Shown here: piece after piece, positions 26,780-37,000 of the stretch
How positions within the stretch are numbered: position 1 is the first letter of the stretch
Layout of the letters: every line of letters starts with the position of its first letter
NCBI RefSeq assembly: GCF_947489565.1
Contig: NZ_CANLEA010000012.1
Location: 124,001-188,000, forward strand
Length of the DNA stretch: 64,000 bases
DNA from: an uncultured Kordia sp.
Lineage (GTDB): Bacteria > Bacteroidota > Bacteroidia > Flavobacteriales > Flavobacteriaceae
Direction of reading: 5' to 3'
The notes under the pieces: generated by a model
The model's database searches: none
The model's input: the letters and a program-made list of their open reading frames with translations, nothing else
What the model was told of the DNA's origin: nothing
Program-made: the position numbers and the translations under genes

Positions 26780-26938
26780 AAGGCTATGGCGGTTATTTTT
26801 TTGCAAAAATATAGCTAGCACTTAGAAAGAAAGATGTTTAACGGGTATACAAAAGGGTTATACAGGGGTTACAAAAGGGTTACAGTTATAAATATTTAAA
26901 CTTTAAAATTATGATTTACAGAAGCTTGTGGAGAGTTA

Positions 26939-28604
26939 TTAATATGAGTTTAGAAACTCATGCAAATCATCACTCGCTGTAAGATTTAGTTTTTTTCGAA
27001 GCCTATTACGGTTCATTTTTACAGAAGATGGATTTATGTTTTGCAACGTAGCTATTTGTTTGGTATCCATATTAAGACGTATTAAAGAACACAGTCTTAT
27101 ATCATTTTTTGTAAGGTTGGAGAAATCATTTTTTAATTTTTCATAAAAAGAGCTGCTCAATATATCTATTTGATTATGGAAGTTCTCGGTACTCTCATTG
27201 ACTTTAATTTTATTTTTAATTTCAGTTTCCAGATTGTCCAGTTCGTTTGCTCTTTTTCTTCCCGTGGAAGATTTTACATTTTTTAACTTCTCAGCTAAAA
27301 TCAATGCCCATTCTTTATTGTTAGTAATATCTAATGCAAGGTGTTTTAGGTCTTTCTTTTTATAATTAATTTCATTTTGAAGTATTTCATTCTGAAGTTT
27401 TTCAAGCTTTATTTGTTCTTTTCTTTTGCGTAAGATTAATAGAACGGTTGTAAAAATAAGACCAAAGATGATTGTTATAATCGTTGTAAACTTCCAAAAT
27501 TGAATGGAGGCTTCTTCCTTAATTTTAGCTTCTTTAATTTTTTGTTTTTCTACAATTCTTAAGCTATCAATAGTTTTTTGTTTTTCATAAGCATATTTTG
27601 CATCTAACTCAGCAAACTCTTTAACTTTTTTTATATTTAAGTCTTTGAATTGATGCCTTTTGTATAATCTGTAATAGGAGAAAGCGATCTCATGATTTTT
27701 TAAGTCAGTATGCGCATTGCTTAAAGATAAATAACGATTCGCTAGCAAATTTTCTAATCCCATTTCATTAACTAAGGCTAATGATTTCTCATAATAAAAA
27801 ATAGCTTTATTGGGTTGCTTTAATTTTCTATAAGCATATCCTAATGCTTTATAGCTCCTTTCCATTCCTATCTTATTATTACTCGTCATGCTTATTTCTA
27901 AATCTTGCTTAGAATAATTAAGCGCAGCAGCATAGTTTTTTTTTACGACGTTCATAGCCAGATAAATTTGCTAATGCTAAAGCTTTTCCTTTATTAAAAT
28001 TTATTGAATCTGCATATGTATAAGCGCTATTTGCGAATTTTTTAGTTTGCTCAAGGTCTTTGTTGGTGTAATAGACCGCAAATGCATTTAAGATATTTAC
28101 GACCTCTTCTTTATTGTTGTATTTTTTAGCTAAATCTAGGGCTTTGGTATAAAATTGAAAAGCTTTAATACTATCTTTAGTATGATGATAAATTCTGCCT
28201 AATTTTCGATAAGAACGACATAAAGTAAATGTTTCTCCAATAGCTTCTTTAATTTTTAAACTTTCTTGTATAACCTTAAGACTTAAGGTATAATTTGTTT
28301 TTTTTCTATAGCTATATCCCAACTCATCTAAAATTAAAGCCTTTTTTAATAAAAAATAAGGATTTTTTGCTTCTTTAGTTAGTATTCGCTCATTAATAAT
28401 GTTTACTGCTTTTTCAAAATTGAGTTTAGAATTTTGGAGGCTTGTATACTTTTCTGAACTTGCTAAGTCATACAAAGATTCAACTTCAATACTATCGTTT
28501 TGCGCATTTGATGAGAAAACAAAAAAGAATAATGGAGCTAGGCAACATAAGACTTTGTTATACTTTATTTTAGTTAAAAAAAGAAAAGAATGATTGAAAA
28601 TCAT
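26939..28604 (-). pseudogene. TPR-transmembrane-LuxR-type regulator split by a frameshift in an A9 run
   Basis: Two overlapping frames make one regulator. The 5' part (28604 to 27918) has a signal peptide and TPR repeats and ends, after an A9 run at 27937-27945, in the aberrant tail LCCCA-stop. The 3' part (in frame to 26939) continues the TPRs, then has a membrane segment (FWKFTTIITIIFGLIFTTVLLIL), a coiled coil and a LuxR/GerE-like helix-turn-helix (DTKQIATLQNINPSSVKMNR, then LRKKLNLT). Reading eight instead of nine A bases gives the seamless TPR join YERRKKNYAAALNYSKQ. So it is a recent frameshift, a phase-variable or slippage site, or a sequencing error. It lies just upstream of the giant BspA/HYR gene on the same strand and may control it. 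Confidence 0.85.
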
Positions 28605-28778
28605 AGAGTTATTTGGGCTTGTACTTTTGTAAATTTATAAATTAAGAAGTAAAAAGAGTAATTGATGATCGTATTTTTATGATGCTTGATTTGTATAAAG
28701 ATTAAAATAGTTGCTATTTCTTAATTAATTGTATCATATTTTCAACAGATTATTATTAAATCTAAGAATATTGGTTTT

Positions 28779-28847
28779 TCATAAACAATCCAATCGCTCT
28801 CAAATCTTCCGCCAAAAGAATCAAAATTTTGAAGGTTCACATTCACA
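28779..28847 (+). repeat. Dispersed repeat, divergent copy D
   Basis: The layout of copies A-C is kept (CATAAACAATCCAAT, CTCAAATCTTCCGCCAAAAG, GAAGGTTCACATTCACA) but the central palindrome has decayed. It is followed within 21 bases by a perfect hairpin, as in the other copies. Confidence 0.6.
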
Positions 28848-28867
28848 ATAAAAAATTTTCCAATCAA

Positions 28868-28895
28868 AAAGCGCAACAAAATTTTGTTGCGCTTT
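28868..28895 (-). terminator. Terminator of the VCBS-repeat gene
   Basis: A perfect 28-base palindrome, AAAGCGCAACAAAA / TTTTGTTGCGCTTT, with a T-run on the minus strand, 63 bases after the stop of the minus-strand gene. Confidence 0.82.
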
Positions 28896-28958
28896 AGGTA
28901 ATTTATATACTATTTATAAGTGAATGTACTAGAAGTAGATGAAAATTATTTTAGGAGG

Positions 28959-31451
28959 TTATTTCTTTATAACTTTTTTGGATAATTTCAACTTACCTGC
29001 TGTTTCAAATGTAATAATATAAACTCCTTTTTCTAATGAAGACAGATCTATTTGATTATTAGCGAAGCTATTACTATTCAATATATTGTTTCCAAGCATA
29101 TCATAAATACTAACTTTCTTCATTAAATATTCTTGAGAACTTTTCCAAGATAGTTTATCTGAAAATGGAACGGGAAATACCGTAAAATTTTGTGTGGCAT
29201 CGTCGCCAAATTCTTCAACAGAAAGCGTCGAAGAATTGATATAGTAAGCAAGCATTCTACTAAAATAAAAACTCGTAACTATATCTAACTTGTTATCATT
29301 GTTTAAATCGGCTAAAACAATGTCTCTGTCAAGACTGCCAGCATTTCCAGTGGCATCTATTAATACTTTACTTCCAAAATTTACACCATCATTTAGATAG
29401 TAAAAAATAGTTTCATTATTTCCATAAGCACTTGGTGAATGATATACACAGACTATATCTTTGTAACCGTTGAAGTCCAAATCAGCAAATTCAATTTCAG
29501 AAGCTCCAACCGTATTGTCTATAACTGTTTTTGTAGCGGCAAAGGTACCTGCATTGTTTTTAATCCAAAATAGTTCTTTATTCCCAGTACTAAATCCTCC
29601 AGAAATAATATCTAAATATCCATCATTATCTACATCACCTAAAACGATCGCGTTTGTTGTTGAAGAGTATATGATAGTTTCAAAAGTAAATACACCTGCG
29701 CCGTTGTTTCTTAATAATTGTATTCTGGAATAATTGAAAGAACTAATAACGATATCATAATCACCGTCATTATCAATATCGCCAGAGGTAATTTTATTAG
29801 GTTGCAGTCCAGTCATGTTTTCGATAATGATAGCTACATTTCCATAGGTGGAATCACCATTATTTTTGATCCAACCAATTTTGTAATTATTATTTTCTCT
29901 TATAGTAAAAATGATGTCTTTAATACCATCTCCATCAACATCATTGATTTCAATATCTCGTAATGAATTGGAATATGGTATTAGAACTTTAGTAAAAGTT
30001 TCATCTCCTTGATTGTGTAGAATTTCTATACCACTTGCTCTTAGTCCAACAATATCATTAAAACCATTAGAATTCATGTCAAGAATTTCAATATCTTCAA
30101 ATCTATCATTATCGTTTATGGTTGAAATTACTTTGTATGAACTAAAACTTTCATTTCCATAATTTTCTATCCAAAGTATAGCATCAGAAGCAATGATCAT
30201 ATCTTCATTTCCATCATTATTAAGATCACTTGCTTTTACATCATTTATTGCACTATAGAAATAGTTTAAAATGATTTCGTCGTATGCGTTTCCTGTAGTT
30301 TGACTTTCAAATAAAGAAACTTTGTAAATAAAGTCTGTTTCTCCGTATGGAGCATAGGAAGTAGAAATAATATCTTCAGTTCCGTCATTGTTAATATCTT
30401 CTATAGAAAATGATCTTGGATTGCTAACATTATCTACTAAAAGTTGTTTCAGACCAAATTCATCTGCATTTGGAGGAACTGTACCTAAATTTTTATACCA
30501 ACTAATATTATCATTTGACCAAGATGAAAGAATAATGTCTTCTTTTCCATCATTGTCCATATCTTTAATTTGTATTTCACGTGCACCATCAACAAAAGGA
30601 TCAATGGTTATAGGATTAGAAGAATTGAAAGACGTTCCATTTTGATTTAAAGTAAACCGAAGTTCATCGGTGCCATAGCTTCTCACAGTTATAGCGTCCA
30701 AATATCCATCTTCATTTACATCTAAAAAAGCAAGTGAGTTTCCATCATTAGAACTTCCAGTAATGTATTGTCGGCTTCCAAAGTTATTACTTCCAAGATT
30801 TTTAGCCCAATACACAGTTCCATCATCATGAGCAGAGATAATATCTACAACTCCATCATTGTCTAAATCTTTTGTTTTAATCATTTTTAAATTATAACTG
30901 GAGTCGTATAAAATTGTTGGACTGGCAAAAGTTCCGTTATTTAGGTTTTCTAAGAAAAGTAATTCATCTCCGTAACCGCCAGTAAATATATCGATGTCAC
31001 CATCATTATCGGAATCTAATGTTTTCACATATAAAAGTCCACTGACTTCATTAGATACTACTATTTCTGAAGAGAATGTGCTATTTCCTAAGTTCTTGAA
31101 CCAAACTAACTTGTTGTCAGAAGGACTTGCAACAATAATATCTTCAAAACCATCATTATCCAAATCGGCGTGTGTTAAACTAGAAGGTACATCAACTAGG
31201 TTTGAGATGATTTTTCGTTCATAGTATCTATAATCTCCGTTGATGTTCTCATACCAAATGATGGAATCATCATAATAAGAAGCTATAACTAAGTCTTTGT
31301 CATTGTCATTATCCAAATCGACTGTCATCAGAGCGGTAGCATCTTGAGATAGATGTGATTCATTTAAGACAAAAACTTCATTATTAAAATTAATTTGCGC
31401 ATTGATTAGTATGCTGAAAAGTAAGGTAACAATTGTAATTTTGTTTTTCAT
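28959..31451 (-). CDS. Secreted VCBS/FG-GAP repeat protein with T9SS type-A sorting domain, 830 aa
   Basis: A signal peptide (MKNKITIVTLLFSILINAQ) is followed by about a dozen VCBS/FG-GAP-type repeats, each with a calcium-type loop such as DLDNDNDKDLVIASY, DLDNDGFEDIIVAS or DVDGDGIKDIIFT, and a following W(Y/F)KN(L/N)G strand. These form beta-propeller blades. The last 80 residues (FTVFPVPFSDKLSWKS, then VSIYDMLGN, then LEKGVYIITFETAGK) are a T9SS type-A sorting domain. The protein is therefore exported across the outer membrane by the type IX system and released or attached at the surface. No catalytic domain is visible; an adhesive or binding role is likely. Confidence 0.93.
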   Translation of the reverse strand: MKNKITIVTLLFSILINAQINFNNEVFVLNESHLSQDATALMTVDLDNDNDKDLVIASYYDDSIIWYENINGDYRYYERKIISNLVDVPSSLTHADLDNDGFEDIIVASPSDNKLVWFKNLGNSTFSSEIVVSNEVSGLLYVKTLDSDNDGDIDIFTGGYGDELLFLENLNNGTFASPTILYDSSYNLKMIKTKDLDNDGVVDIISAHDDGTVYWAKNLGSNNFGSRQYITGSSNDGNSLAFLDVNEDGYLDAITVRSYGTDELRFTLNQNGTSFNSSNPITIDPFVDGAREIQIKDMDNDGKEDIILSSWSNDNISWYKNLGTVPPNADEFGLKQLLVDNVSNPRSFSIEDINNDGTEDIISTSYAPYGETDFIYKVSLFESQTTGNAYDEIILNYFYSAINDVKASDLNNDGNEDMIIASDAILWIENYGNESFSSYKVISTINDNDRFEDIEILDMNSNGFNDIVGLRASGIEILHNQGDETFTKVLIPYSNSLRDIEINDVDGDGIKDIIFTIRENNNYKIGWIKNNGDSTYGNVAIIIENMTGLQPNKITSGDIDNDGDYDIVISSFNYSRIQLLRNNGAGVFTFETIIYSSTTNAIVLGDVDNDGYLDIISGGFSTGNKELFWIKNNAGTFAATKTVIDNTVGASEIEFADLDFNGYKDIVCVYHSPSAYGNNETIFYYLNDGVNFGSKVLIDATGNAGSLDRDIVLADLNNDNKLDIVTSFYFSRMLAYYINSSTLSVEEFGDDATQNFTVFPVPFSDKLSWKSSQEYLMKKVSIYDMLGNNILNSNSFANNQIDLSSLEKGVYIITFETAGKLKLSKKVIKK

Positions 31452-31986
31452 GTAATTCGTAATTTTTAGTGGTTTTTTTTATATGAAATGATATAAAACA
31501 TACGTGTAGGTTTAACGTTAAACGTTACAAAAAGAGTTGTAAAATTCTGTATTCTGAATTTTGTGATTTGATTATTGTACTTGTTGAATATAGATATTGA
31601 TTTTTAAATCATCGCTTGTTTTATGCCAAGCCGCGTGATATATTTTATGAAACTAAGTGCTTAAAAAAGACTTTATTTTTGTTGGTTATTTCTTTTTGCT
31701 CATCAATAGTAAGTCATCTTATGTTTTATAGAAAGTAAGAATGAGTAAACAATGGTTATGATTGAGTTAAAATACTTTCAAAAGACAAAAATACTTTTTA
31801 AAACAAACTTTTCTTAAATCTTGCCAGGGCGACAAGACAGAAGCTTTACGATAAATAGAAAGTCTTTCTTATTTTTTATCATTTTTTAAATGGATTGATA
31901 CGATCCTTTTTTTGACGTTAACTTCTGCAAATAAGTGTATCACTTTTTATTTTTAAATTACCTTTGCGACAAATTAATTTAGTATC
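31452..31986. other. 535-base divergent intergenic region
   Basis: It lies between the divergent VCBS gene and the 7TM regulator and should hold both promoters. I see no reading frame or stable hairpin that I can support. Confidence 0.4.
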
Positions 31987-33687
31987 ATGAGATCGTGCTC
32001 GCATAGATTTTACTTTTTTAAGATATTACTACCAGGTTTCCTGTTTTTTTTGCTTTCTGGCTGTGTTTCTGATGATCAGAGTCTTGCGGTTTTAGAAAAA
32101 GGCGTGATACATTTGAAAACGAATCAAGTTTCAAAAGGTAAAGAGCTTGTCATTAAAGGAAACTCTCTTTTTTATTGGAAACAATGGCCTTTAACCGAAA
32201 AAGGTGCTTTTCAAAAGGAATTACTCACTAAAGCTGACACCATCCAATGGCCAAGCCCTGTTTGGGAAAAGAAAGCATATTCACCAAAAGGTTTCGGAAC
32301 ATTTCGTTTTTTTATTCAACGAGATAACCAAGAAAAACAAATTATACTAAATTTTTCTAGAGTTTTAGGAGCTTCAGAAGTATGGGTGAATGGTAAAAAA
32401 TACGCTACTCACGGAAACTTATCAAAAAATGATACTACATCTCAAGACGCAATTCCTGCGCTAACAGTTGAGATGCCAAAAGAAGAACTGCTAGATGTAA
32501 TGCTTTTGGTTTCAAGTTTCAATAGTCGTCACGGAGGTGGATTCCCACTTCAAAATACAATCGTAGAAAAAGATAGTTTTTATAAAGCGAAAGAAAGAAG
32601 AGCTGCATTAGAAATTTTGGTCACTTTCTTGATCCTTCTGTTTGGAGTTTTTCAAATTATAACCTACACAAATTCTCAAAAAGAAAAGTATTTTTTATAC
32701 TTCGGACTTTTTTGTTTAGTAGGAGGTTCAAGACAATTATTTGTTGGAGATACTTTTATTCTTAAACTTTTTCCAGAAATGTCTTTTGAAGTCGCCCAAA
32801 AACTCAGATACATTTGTTATTACGGTGGACTTGCGCTAATTTTTCTGTATCACAATCATCTTTTTCGTGGTTACTTTTCAAAGAAAGCAGCATTGGTTTT
32901 CAATATAATTCCTTGCATAGGGATTGTGTACGTTTTAGTATTTCCCGTTTTTTATGCTACGTACAGCGCTCCGGTATTTCAATTTTTAGGTTTATTATAT
33001 CTTCTTTTAGGATATTTCCTCATCATTAAGGCGCTTCGTGATAAAAGACCTTTTGCTAGATTCATACTTTTAAATTTAATTTTTCTTACCATCACCTTTA
33101 CAAATGATATCCTGAATGCAATGTTAGTTATTCAAACAGCATTTCTAGTCAATCTTGGTTTATTGACATATGTAGCTTTTCAGGTATATCTAAATCAAAA
33201 AATAGGAAAACAAAAGGAAGTTGAGTTCCAAAATATGGCGCAACAAATTGAAAAGATGAACCAACAGGTACAGACTAAGAAAGAAGAAATTTCCAAATTG
33301 CTATATGAATCTTATCATCATTTAAAATCGAAACGAGAATTGGTAGATGATTTAAAAAAGACTACCTACGATGATAGTATATCTGTCGATGAAATCATAA
33401 AGAATCTTAGGTCAGAATTGTTGGAGGATAATCAACTAAATATCATAAAAAATGATATCGAAATATTGAATTACGATTTTATCCAGCGCCTAAAAGCGAG
33501 TGCTCCAAAATTAACAGAAACCGACTTAGAACTTTGCACATACATCCACATGGGATTAAGCAGAAAAGAAATTGCCAGACTACGTCATATTACAGTAGAA
33601 GCCGTTAGAAAAGCTCGCTATCGATTGCGAAAAAAATTAGAACTCTCCGCAGATAAAGATTTAGAACATTTTTTAAATACTATATAG
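31987..33687 (+). CDS. 7TM-DISM-like membrane regulator with LuxR-type DNA-binding end, 566 aa
   Basis: N-terminal lipoprotein-type signal (FFLLSGCVSDD), then a periplasmic jelly-roll domain (about 40-195, with GTFRFFIQRD and EVWVNGKKYATHG, as in sugar-binding DISM domains). Seven hydrophobic segments follow (about 205-400), then a coiled coil (about 400-480), and a C-terminal helix-turn-helix (about 505-566: LTETDLELCTYIHMGLSRKE, then VEAVRKARYRLRKKL). This is a one-protein sensor and transcription factor; DNA binding at the membrane is implied. It lies directly upstream of the giant metalloprotease/LRR gene in the same direction, and its DNA-binding end resembles that of the frameshifted regulator at 26939-28604, which sits next to the other giant surface protein. 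Confidence 0.88.
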   Translation: MRSCSHRFYFFKILLPGFLFFLLSGCVSDDQSLAVLEKGVIHLKTNQVSKGKELVIKGNSLFYWKQWPLTEKGAFQKELLTKADTIQWPSPVWEKKAYSPKGFGTFRFFIQRDNQEKQIILNFSRVLGASEVWVNGKKYATHGNLSKNDTTSQDAIPALTVEMPKEELLDVMLLVSSFNSRHGGGFPLQNTIVEKDSFYKAKERRAALEILVTFLILLFGVFQIITYTNSQKEKYFLYFGLFCLVGGSRQLFVGDTFILKLFPEMSFEVAQKLRYICYYGGLALIFLYHNHLFRGYFSKKAALVFNIIPCIGIVYVLVFPVFYATYSAPVFQFLGLLYLLLGYFLIIKALRDKRPFARFILLNLIFLTITFTNDILNAMLVIQTAFLVNLGLLTYVAFQVYLNQKIGKQKEVEFQNMAQQIEKMNQQVQTKKEEISKLLYESYHHLKSKRELVDDLKKTTYDDSISVDEIIKNLRSELLEDNQLNIIKNDIEILNYDFIQRLKASAPKLTETDLELCTYIHMGLSRKEIARLRHITVEAVRKARYRLRKKLELSADKDLEHFLNTI

Positions 33688-34004
33688 TAATTCACTTAAT
33701 TATTTTCTCAAAACATTTACTACAAATCTTTCTGATTTAACACTAGAAAAGTTACATCAAAAAAGGTATTCTGAGCTGTAATTTTAGCTAAAAACTCGCT
33801 ACATCAACATACTTTAAGCGAGAATATTATTTCATTTGACACTTTCCTAAATATCACAAAATCAGCACTTATAATACCTGTCCCTCTCATTGTCCCCCTT
33901 CATTTTTAGTTCGTATTAAGATTCTTTATTTCTTTTGCTTGCATAGTCATACAGCGCTGGCTATCACATCACAAATCCCATAATTAAACTTATCTACTTT
34001 ACAA
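33688..34004. other. 317-base gap before the giant LRR gene
   Basis: It presumably carries the promoter of the 2341-residue gene. I find no exact TAnnTTTG match with proper spacing and no convincing hairpin. Confidence 0.35.
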
Positions 34005-37000
34005 ATGAAAAAGCAATTTTCACTTCTACTATTTCTTATCATTGGTGTTTTTGGTTTTGCCCAAGAATGTGGCACATTAATGACACCTCTTTCCATTCAA
34101 GAACGCAGCAATGAAGCTACGCACATTATTGAGGGAAAAGTCATGGCAAGTAATGCGTATTGGGATGTTAATAAGCATAACATCTATACGGTACATACCA
34201 TAACTGCATACAAAAGCTTTAAAGGACAAAGCAATGTCACCTTTAAGGTAGTAACCGTGGGAGGAAAAGTTGATGATCATTTTCAACGAACCTCTAGTTC
34301 AGCAAATCTTCAGCCAGGAATGGTGGGCACATTTTTCATGAAAAGTTTTAGAGGTCAAATTGCTGTTACTGAAAGCCTATATGAATTGGTCGGAGCAGCT
34401 CAAGGTGTTGTTAAGTACGACAAATTTACTGGCAAAGCATCAGATATTTTCAATAAATATTCATCTCTTGATGGTGAATTGTATCCTTCCATTAGGAGAG
34501 CTACAGGAAATAAGGAACGAATACTACAAGCACGCCCTTTACAGAATAGAACTATGGCGATGCGCGCAAACCCTATCATCTACAGTTTCTCTCCTTTAAC
34601 AGCTACCGCAGGTACACAAACGGTATTGACTATTACAGGTACTAATTTTGGATCTACCATGGGAACCATGAGTTTTAGCAATGCAAATGATGGAGGAGCA
34701 ACGTTTACTCCAGCTGCAGATGCTGAGATTTTGAGTTGGTCAAATACTGTCATTGAAGTCCAAATACCATACTTAGCAGGTACGGGCGCTATTAGAATTA
34801 CACATTCAGACGGATCTACACACGATACTTCAGTTCCTCTGACAATTACGTATAGTCATAACAATTTAGACAATTCAGGAACAATTTTGGCATTAGCACT
34901 ACAAGATGATGACGGAAATGGCGGATATACATTTGCATATCATACCGATTTTAATTCAAGTAGTGCAAAAACCTATTTTGAAGAAGCATTCGGATTATGG
35001 AATTGTGAGTCTAATATTAATTTCTCATTCGGGAATACAACAACTACTGACGAATCTGTTTCTGATGGGATTAACATTGTTCGTTTTGATAATGGAAGTG
35101 AATTAGCTTCTGGTGTACTAGGAAGTGTAACCACACGTTTTACAACCTATTGTGGCACAACCAATAGAGTTCTAGTTGATGAAATGGACATTACTTGGAA
35201 TGATGATACCAATTGGCACTATGGAAGTGGAGTGCCATCAGCTTCTGAATATGATTTTAAAACTGTTGCTTTACATGAACTAGGACATGCGCATCAGTTA
35301 GGTCATGTGATTGATTCAGATGTGATAATGCACTACAGTTTGGGCGCTGGTGATGAAAAGTACGTATTAGATCAAAATGATATTGACGGTGCGGTCTACA
35401 CGATGGATATTTTTACGGAATCAATAGGTTGTGGAAATACAGCGATGAGCGAAAGTATACAGTGTTGTGATGCTATTAGCATTAGCAGTCAACCATCAGA
35501 TTTAGAATTAGCCGAAGGAGCAACTGGACAATTTTCTGTAAATGCTTCAAATTATATTGATGCGCTTTGGTTTTCAAGTTCTGATGGTAATAGCTGGTCA
35601 GTACTTTCCGATGGTACAGACTACTCGGGCACCACTACTACAACATTAACCATAAACAGTGCTAACTTAAGTGATAATAACAAGTTTTTTAGAGTGTTTC
35701 TTGAAAATGAATGCGGTGAATTTATCAATAGTGATAATGCAACACTGACTGTCATTGAATATACAACCATTCCTGATAGTAACTTTGAAGCCGCTTTAGA
35801 AGCGTTGGGCTATGACGATATTTCGGGCGATGGGCAAGTGCCAACAGATAGTATCAATACGATTACAAGTTTAAATGTAGATGGAGAATCTATTAATGAT
35901 TTAACAGGTATTGAAGATTTTGTGGCATTGGAAACTTTAGATGCCGACAATAACTCACTTACTACTATAGACGTCACTAATCTCACTAATCTCAGGCAAT
36001 TGTCTTTACAATACAATTCGCTGACAAGTTTGGATGTTACTAATAATAGCAATTTAGAGGCTTTATCTTTCAGAAACAATTCGGTAACCGCTATAGATTT
36101 AAGCAATAATGTCAACCTACTGAGTTTAGGGTTTCAATACAATTCAATAACAGATATAGATTTAAGTAATAATATACTTTTATATCATATTGCTTGTAGA
36201 GACAATGGGCTTACCTCATTAGATCTTACCAATAACCCAGAAATGATCAATATTTATGCACAAAACAATTCAATTCCTGTTGTCGATTTAAGCGGAAACC
36301 CAGATTTGGCTATAGTCGCATTTCCTAATAATGATATTGTTGAATTTAATATCAAAAATGGAAATAACACCAATATTACTGCTTTTAATAATACCGGAAA
36401 CAGTAGTCTTGAATGTATTTTGGTAGACGATGCCGATTATAGTAGCACCAATTGGACTCAGATTGATGCAACTGTAAGCTTTAGTGATACCGCTTACTGT
36501 AAATATACAGCTATACCAGATGCTAATTTTGAAGCTACCCTAGAAACCTTAGGTTATGACGATATTTCAGACGATGGACAAGTACCCACTAGTTTGATAG
36601 AAAATGTAACAAGTTTAAATGTCTCAAATCTAAATATTTCTGATCTAACAGGAATTGAAGATTTTACTGCGCTGGAAGAGTTAACTATCACTAATAATTC
36701 GTTAACATCCCTTGATGTTACAAATAATCTAGCATTAGAAACCATTTTTGCAGGAAATAATAATTTAACAAGTATAGATGTAAGTAATAATACACAACTT
36801 ACGCGTTTATGGTTACAAGACAATAATCTTAGTACTATTGATATTAGTAACAATCCATTGCTTTTTGCATTTTCTGTAGGCGGAAACTCTCTAATTACTA
36901 TTGCTGATATCTCAAATAATACAGCTTTAGAATCATTATATTTAAATGATACGGCGATTACAACTTTAGACTTGAGTAATCATCCACAGTTGACAACGCT

